From: Eutypa lata
Lineage: Eukaryota; Ascomycota; Sordariomycetes; Xylariales; Diatrypaceae
NCBI GenBank assembly: GCA_022661535.1
Contig: JAKULF010000005.1
Location: 5,146,001-5,210,000 of the forward strand
Reading direction: 5' to 3'
Length of the DNA stretch: 64,000 bases
Below are positions 56,872 through 64,000 of the stretch, one piece after another. The notes beneath the pieces were generated by a model that did no database searches, was not told where the DNA came from, and was given only the letters and a program-made list of their open reading frames with translations. Position 1 is the first letter of the stretch, and every line of letters starts with the position of its first letter. A program made the translations under genes and the position numbers.

Positions 56872-59800
56872 GGTGCGTTTTTCGGTTCGGCCGCCGTGTT
56901 GTTGTTGTGGTTGTGGTTGTTGTTGTGAAAAATTCGTGTATAGGGGAGAGGAGGACGTGGTTGTTGTGATGGTAATGGTGATGGTAATGGTAGGAACATG
57001 CTTCTCAACTAAGAGGTTGACTTCTGAAAAAAAGAAAAGAGAGAGAAAAGAGTGCTAGCTGCCTACTGATATACTTGATTTCGAGCCGTCGTCGCGTCGT
57101 TTACCCGTGTTGGAAAACTTGGTAAAAACCACCTCCATACCATTTTTTCACGACACATGCCTGATGTCACTCCAACGACAGCAAAAGGGGGGGCACCTGT
57201 GACCCACCTTCTCAGGTCATCCTTGGAGGTTTTTTTTGGTAGAGGCTGAGAGGAAGAAAAAAAATACATACTGAATGTCTTGATACGTAAGCTTAATGGG
57301 ACGTCGTCATATGTGAATTTGACGAGTTCAGTTCCTGGCCTACGGTGTCGAACGTGATTCTATAGAGGACAACTCGTTCATCTTTGGAGAGTTTCCCGGG
57401 ACGGTATGTCGACCGGCCGGGAAAAAAGCATCACGTTGCAAATGCCTCCATGGCGCACGCGCGACAACTGGCGAGCGGCGGGACTGGGATGGGAACGGCA
57501 GAAGATCTGGTCAAGCTTTCCAAATGGGCGGGCGGCGAACAGACCTACAAGTGTCGGCCGTTGTCTTTGAACGACCAGGAATGTTTTTGCTGGGATTCCT
57601 TTCCCCGGCAAGGCTAAAATAAAAACACCGAAAACCAAGAGTTGGCCGTTCGCAGGAATTTGGATAGATGGGTGACTGGTATAATCAATCACATGGTAGC
57701 AGCAGGGTCTATGCCTATAAATGAGGTAAGGGACTCTTGCTGGCTATAGTGGTAATAAGAGTCGGGTAAATACAAACCTGCCTACTGGGGACGAGAGTGA
57801 CGTCTGATTCCAGCAGAGCATAATTCACACCAAACCAACTTAAGAGGCAACCAGAAAGCCGCCGGGCTACCTCCATGCCTATACCTAGAGGGGCAGTATA
57901 GGACTCCTTGTCATGGTACCTATATGCATAGGCCAAGTCTCTTTATTTATTAGTGGTGAGAGAGAGAGAGCGAGAGAAAAACCGGATGTCAACCGGTTCG
58001 GTGGACACGCGCTATCCATGTCTCGAACATGGAAGGTAAACAAGGTATGGAGCAGACCAGATCCCCATTTAAAGATTTCACATGCTGTCAACGACCAGAT
58101 CAGACCGTCAGTCACCCGTCAAGCAATTGTGTGGACGTTCGGTGGAATGCCGGCCGGCGGTGCGGATTCGGGCTCGGCCGTCTCTCCACCACCACCTCCT
58201 CCTCCTCCTCCTCCTTGCGGGGTAGCACCACCTGCCCCTTTTTTGTCAGGCTGCCGTGGGGACGAAGAAGTCTTTCCCCCCAGCCCCCATCAACGTGGGG
58301 AAACTAAGTAAAAATAAAATAAATTGGAGTTAACTAATAAGTTTGATCAGCCCGACCCCAAAAGTTTCCCTTTCCTTGGCGCGTCATGAACCTGACCTCG
58401 TGTGTGTGTCTGTGTACCTATATATATATATATATATATATATGTCAACCAAGAGATATGGCGCGATCTCCGCAGATCTATGAAGTATGGAAGTAACCTT
58501 ATACTGGATGCGCAACATGATGCCTTGCGCGGTCAGCCTGTCTTCCAGCTTGGCTTGGCATGGCAAGCCTGCGGTCATTTCCCTAATTAGAGGTAGTCTA
58601 GATAAGAAGATCGAGATTATGTACGATCGCGCAAATCTATTAATCTAACGAAGCTGTTTTCTCGTAAGTAACGCTCGCGTTGTTGCTAACGACCGTACAT
58701 ACCTAGGCACTTACCACCACACAATCACAGTCACATATGTACGGGCTCCTTCTTGTCGTGCGGTCGGCACTCCCCTTCCCTGCATACATATTAACGACTA
58801 ACTACACATCTCTCTTTCGTCGTCATATATAAGCATATGACAAAAGGTGTGGAGAAGAGCCAAGGGGGAGAGAGCGTGCAGATGGTAGACCCCAAATAGG
58901 CAGGTGGAGAGGAGCGTTCAACCACTGAGAGCTTCTCGGATGTATCCCTTCTTTTGGCTCGCCTGCCTTTGCGCCTGGTCTATGTATGTGTATGTGTGCT
59001 TCGTACTGCGCCTCATTAGTCGATGCTGATGTGTGTGTGTGTGTGTGTGTGTATGTGTGTGGTAATGAAACCCTCCTTCGTAAGAATTTCATGCCTTGGT
59101 TGGCGCTCGAGGACCTACGCCATACATAATGTACCCACGAACTGACGGAAACGTGAGAGCGAACCATTCATCGTTTCCATCCGGCATTCATGACGGCAAC
59201 GTCACCATGTAATATTCAAATGTTCCAATGCCTAAAGGTAACGGGGCGACATCTCACTGGCGGGTCGCGGGTTGCAGCCCATTGCCTGCCAACAGTGTTT
59301 CTTCTTTTTTTTTAATATGTATTACATATGCCCAATTTACATGAAGCCTTAATACGACCCAAATCCAGGCCAGAGATCAATTTAAATTATAAAAGCCCTA
59401 TATCACTTACGCAGCCGGTAAGTTAGGTACATACCTAGTTTTTACAGCAACGAGGGCGAGATGAGCAGAGCAGTAAGCACCGCAAAGACCCAAGTCCGTC
59501 GTTAAGATGTAAATTAGTAGATACTTGCCTAAACTCTTCTTCAAGAAATTGGGAATGAAGTCCTGCTGCCTGCATGCATGCAGCACCTATCTAGAGCTCT
59601 AGGTAGTTATCTGTAGGCACGATGATGAACGGCTCTACCTACTTACCTGCCTACTGCTGTGCCACCTTGGCACTTCGAGGTGATAAAACCTAAAAACGAC
59701 ACCAATCCCCCCATCCTCCCCGCATCCACCACACCTACTTAGTGTCACGAGCCTGCGCGACTCTGTGTGAAAGAAAGGTCGATGTGAGACACGACTAGGT

Positions 59801-60552
59801 TTCGCCAGTCTCACTTGACACACGGAAAGGGGCCGATTTTTAATTGGAAATTCTCCCTCTTTTTTTTTGTTTGTTTCGTTGAAAAAGAATGTCGTCGGAT
59901 ACTTAACTATGGAAAAGGCCCAAGTAGCACAAGCACATACATAGTAGCACATGCGCGCACTTATAAAGGGTGTCTCTTCTACTTTGGGAGCTTCTTCTCT
60001 TGCAACGTTGCATGAAAACTCTTGAGTCATATACACATCTAATTGACTGATAGGTTCAACGAAAGGTCAGCAGAAGACGGATGATTATACCGTGAGATTC
60101 GTGGAGTTGTGGGCCATCCTAACTACACATGTAGGTTGGAGATGACATCTCGCATGAAATGAAAGCGGCTCGTGTTCAGAAGCACCGTTGCCAACGTTTC
60201 GTTTCCTCTTATCCCAAGACTCAATTAAGTATGGACAATAGCATAAATCATGTGCAACCAGCCCCGACTCATATCATACCAGTCGTACGATGAGTGCCGT
60301 AGTAGAGCCTCTCTAAGCCGGGCCCCCCTTGTCAAAGTATATACACGAAAGACGCCCGAAATCAGACAGATGCATTGTTGACTTAAAACTCGCAAAGGAT
60401 ATCGTGAAGTTGACAACTGATCATTGACCACTCGAACAATAGCATTCCTATAACCAGAAATGCTACTGGTTTTTTCTTCGTCACCCTTACCTAGCACTAG
60501 CCCCTGGATTTTTACACCCCAACGCCAATACGTTAAAAACCCGCACGCATTA
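56872..60552. other. Long intergenic region of about 3.7 kb between two glucanase-like genes
   Basis: The GH64 leader (56872-57000) is rich in CAACAA on the coding strand. Beyond it I see microsatellites (CCT run about 58190-58212, TA run 58419-58443, TG run about 59032-59052), AT-rich DNA (59300-59400) and no convincing gene. Stop-free runs at 57913-58311 and 59635-60036 are low-complexity or lack protein character. Confidence 0.45.
58419..58443. repeat. (TA)n microsatellite
   Basis: About 25 nt of alternating T/A, preceded by a TG-rich stretch. Confidence 0.9.
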
Positions 60553-61763
60553 TCATAGACCCATCACCCAAGCGCTCGACGCCAACGCTGCACTGCACAC
60601 CAAAAGCCAGTAGAACCCCATCTGGTTGGCAACATTTTCATCGGGGACGTATGTCGTTTGATTGACCGTCTTGTTCTCGTCATAAGTGAAGAAATACGTA
60701 GCGTCGTTGTCGGGGATATTGCAAACTGCACCCTGCGCGTCCAGATCGTCACATCGCGCGACGTAATCTCCACGTCTCGAGTCCAACGATGAGTTGTAAT
60801 AGGCCTTGACGTAGCTGACGGTGGTCGTCGCATCTGTCTTGGGAGGCCCTTTCGACCATCCCGGGTTGCCGTTGCTCCAGTGTGATACCAGGAGATGGCC
60901 AGGCGATGTCGGCACCGACGAGCCGTTCATACGGGCGATCTCGCTGCCGTCGGCATAGAAAACGACCTCATCTTCTAGATAATCGAACCTATATTCGTGG
61001 AAATCCGTGGTAGGATCGAACGGAAGATTCACCCTGTTGAAATCCTTCGTATTCTTAGCATCAAACCCCGCTTCCTTGGATTCGGCAGACTGCAGGACAA
61101 GATTGACCGGAAAGCTCCCATTCTCCTTGTTGAACTGCGCAGATAAGAATTCCATATCGATCTCCTGTGTATCATTGAAGTACTATAAACGCGGGAAAAT
61201 CAGTTAGCCTTTAGTTGGGGATAATCTATGCATATCACCTCCAACTATGGCAGGATTCTTACCCAGAAGAAAGCACTACAAGTACCGGGAACGTCCGTCA
61301 ACTTCATGCCCGCCCGAAAGGTGCCGTAGAAATAATGTAGATCCGTCGTCGCGATTTCCGAGGTGGTTAACATGTTGTCGACGCTCTCACTCCCAACGAC
61401 CAGTCGCACACCCGCATCGCTACCCTTCTCTCCGGACTGGTCGAAGACTCGAATGTCGGCAATGTTGTTCGAGACTACATTGTCTAATGTGAAGAATTCG
61501 CCGTAGGTCCCCCTGGCCACCTCTTTGGACATGTTAAAGGCCTGCGGCGCCCATCCATATTTGCCATATCCGAGAGACCGATCCGTGATGTCCAAGTGCA
61601 CGAAGTCACTTTCTAATAGATCGGTGAAGACAACCTTCTGATCACCGTTCGTTATTGCGTAGCCGCACTCGCAATCAGCCAGCGTGAGGTCGAAGAATAT
61701 GAACAGAAATGCTAGAAGCCAAAGAGAATCTGTCGCAGAGTGGTGACCCTTCCGAGATCCCAT
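60553..61763 (-). CDS. Secreted glycoside hydrolase family 16-like protein
   Basis: Two exons, 61763-61263 and 61182-60553, encode 376 residues. The 80-nt intron 61183-61262 joins CSAFFW to YFNDTQEIDMEFL. GH16 enzymes cut or transfer beta-glucans. The catalytic ExDxxE is complete at Glu 174, Asp 176 and Glu 178. A signal peptide is clear (about residues 1-28: basic start, then SLWLLAFLFIFFDLTLADC). Mature sequence begins with Cys-rich CECGYAITNG; GTYGEFFTLDN, HYFYGTFRAGMKL, FHEYRFDYLEDEVVFYADG and PGHLLVSHWSNGNPGWSKGPP fit the jelly-roll. Several N-glycosylation sequons (NGS, NSS, NKT, NQT) are present. The C-terminal hydrophobic tail (FYWLLVCSAALASSAWVMGL) suggests a GPI-anchor signal or membrane anchor. 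The ATG at 61763 places the signal peptide at the N-terminus; an upstream in-frame ATG at 61814 would bury it. Confidence 0.9.
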
Positions 61764-64000
61764 GACGTTGGGTTGGAAGGGTACGAATTCACTATTATGC
61801 TGTTCTGCCGACAAATGCCACGGTTGATCCCCGACGAGGTTTTAGAGAAGAGAAAGGTTGCTATTAAACTCCGGTATAAAGGCGGAAGGGGAAACGAGCG
61901 AGGGACTGTAGAAGGGAAGAAAATACAGGCATAGGGTGGTAAAAAAAGAAAGATCCTAGCCCTTGCGCCAAATAACAAACGACCGAATATAAGGTGAATG
62001 TCCAATAGATGATGATGGGAGCACACCTCGTATCTGGAAGAGGGAACAACTAAGAAAATGGGCAATAAAGATATCAGGTATCTAAGTGCACGTGGGTAGG
62101 AATGATAAGATTGATCTTCTATCAAAACTAGGCCTTCCTACCTGCCTAAGATACATAGCCCAGATAGACAGGATGAAGGAGCGATGGGTCGTTGCTACAC
62201 ACACATGCATGCATATATGTCAATGTAAGTACTTAGAGGTAGATAAGTAACTTAGATATTGCGTACAAAGGGAAGTCGCAATTACAAAGGACATGGAATT
62301 CTAGGGATTCCCGTCCTGTAACACTGGGAACTCTCGTACCTACCTAAGTTAATGTTCTATGTTATCGTTGGGTGGTCCGTCCGCTCTGTTCCTACGTACA
62401 TATTGCTGCGGTTCTCCCTTCTTTTCCTCCCTTCACTTATGTGTGTGCTTGCCCGTCTATCCACCCAGTGGAGGCACCGCAACCGGCATTCGGGTTGGCG
62501 ACGCATTGTGATATTATCTTCTGGGATATCGTTGGCTATACTGTCTCATGCCTACCTACCTAGGTAGGCACTATACCCACCAATGCTATTGCCAGCGCAT
62601 TAGTTTAACTTAGTAGTGAAGTAGCTACTATGTATGCCCTTACCCATTCTTTTCGGCGAGAACTGTTCGATAAGGAAGTCTGCAGGTACCCGAGAGCTAA
62701 TTCACACATACATTACCTACAACCTGAGAAACATTTCCCCCCCTCTCTTATATTTTATTCGTTAGCTAAGCTAGTCTATTATGACATGGTGGGAGGGGGA
62801 GAAAAAAGAAAGAGAAACCCAACTACTTAGGTAGGGTACCTGGCAAGCCCTGACATCTTCGTAGTGTATGCATGTGTTGATCCTTTTCCTAGTGAGGCTC
62901 ATGTGCAGGTCCGCCCCCTTGTTCAACTACAGCTGTCACCCATATTTGAGAAATAGATGTGCGGATGAGGAATAGCGCGATTTGTTTTTCGTTGGAGATT
63001 GGTGTATAAGGTTGCGTTGAAGAGGTGGAAATTGCCAATAGGAGATAGTGTGGCTGGTTGTGATATGTAGGTATGTATGCAGGTAAGTGGATGTGATGAA
63101 AGTTGGGCCATTTTCATAACCAGCCTCTCATTGGGAAGTTGAAGGGTGGGGGCAACAAGTAAGTAGCTACTATTCATTATACTTACTTAAATACACTTGA
63201 GGGAGAGAGCCTTGGGATTTCTTAATATTGCAACACCAAAGGAGAATGCCATTGGTAGTTGATAAACTTGCATTGCCAAGCTGGGAGTAGGTAACAACCG
63301 CGACACGGGAAATCTAGAAAAAGACACCCTCGTTTATCCTCTATGTCGCAACTAGATACTGTAGATAGATGAGTTAGGAAAGAGGTGTTTTGTTAATAAA
63401 CAAGATTGGAAGAACATGTAGGGTGTGCATGCGCAGTAGATGAAAGATAAAGGACACAACTAAGTAAGAAGTACCTTATATGCAAAATATATTAAGCCTC
63501 AACGTTCGGACTCTACATATGTACCTAGGTACAATACATGTAGGTGCTCAAAGCATCCCGATAACAGAAAGTTTATACCCGATCGATTCGGCTCGTCACA
63601 TTAGTAATTGCTACGGAAATAAGCTTAATATTTAATTATCACGAAAACACATCTGCACCTGTCATCCCATATAGCAGGCAGATAAGACCCTAAAGTTATC
63701 CATCCACGCACAATTCCGAAGTCGGATATTTGTTTAGAACCAAACCTTCGTTCGACTCAGAGCAGAGGCGATATGCATTTAGTCATTGAAATTTCGACTT
63801 GTTTATTATAGTTACATGACGTCAAGACTGTGAATTAATATATCTTCATTTGATGAAGAGCGTCACAGCTTGTATATAATCATGACAAGAGTGTCAACGG
63901 AGAGAAGCGTTGGATTGAAAAGCCGTTAGGCGAAATATCTATACACTCGAAATAAACAAAAAGCAATAAAAACTAAACAGTGAAAATCAAACGGACTGAT
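61764..64000. other. Right-end intergenic region
   Basis: About 2.2 kb with no convincing gene. It includes the leader of the GH16 gene (C/T-rich on the coding strand), a perfect 14-bp palindrome CCTACCTAGGTAGG at 62555-62568, other TACCTAGGTA units (for example near 63523), and AT-rich DNA toward the edge. A gene could begin beyond the edge. Confidence 0.45.
62555..62568. repeat. Perfect 14-bp palindrome of the TACCTAGGTA family
   Basis: CCTACCTAGGTAGG is its own reverse complement. Shorter members of the same motif recur in intergenic DNA across the window. Confidence 0.85.

Overview
This window looks like nuclear DNA of a filamentous ascomycete (Pezizomycotina, probably a sordariomycete). 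The genes are split by short GT..AG introns, many with a CTAAC/CTAAT-type branch site. The proteins are fungal forms: Pik1, Nup82, CDC27/BimA, Cbr1, mL60, Snd2, an Ngi1-like DUF3605 protein and a GH64 enzyme. Intergenic DNA is full of TACCTA/TAGGTA microrepeats. I recognise no tRNA, rRNA, CRISPR array or intact transposon. I modelled 20 complete protein genes and one gene cut by the left edge. Their 28 introns were placed by reading splice sites and checking that the reading frame and the family sequence join correctly.

Layout. 0-5 kb: an edge-truncated gene, a DUF5321-like membrane protein, a SIRT4-like sirtuin and an MMT/SLC30A9-like metal transporter; the last three are all likely mitochondrial. 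6-10.5 kb: D-xylulose kinase (GC-rich, with a glutamine tract) and a membrane-anchored alpha/beta hydrolase. 12.5-18.6 kb: NC2-alpha (Bur6/DRAP1) and phosphatidylinositol 4-kinase Pik1. 20.6-29.7 kb: two convergent, unrecognised low-complexity proteins separated by about 5.2 kb without a gene. 31.5-38.1 kb: a compact housekeeping block of Nup82, Cbc2/CBP20, mitochondrial ribosomal protein mL60 and TRAPP subunit Trs20. 38.8-47.9 kb: a solitary histone H4, APC/C subunit CDC27, Snd2/TMEM208, an Ngi1-like protein and NADH-cytochrome b5 reductase. 51-53 kb: an unrecognised acidic disordered protein. 55.6-61.8 kb: two glucan-active enzymes, a GH64 without signal peptide and a secreted GH16.

How the genes relate. 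Most are independent core functions: transcription, RNA export, cell cycle, trafficking and redox lipid metabolism. There is no biosynthetic cluster or defence island. Several adjacent genes are divergent and probably share promoters (Nup82/Cbc2, mL60/Trs20, CDC27/Snd2, Ngi1-like/Cbr1). The parts that deserve attention are the two low-complexity proteins, a tandem duplication of about 180 bp upstream of one of them, an 18-nt microexon, three stop-free introns whose length is a multiple of three, and the leaderless GH64. I did not find a convincing new multi-gene system.
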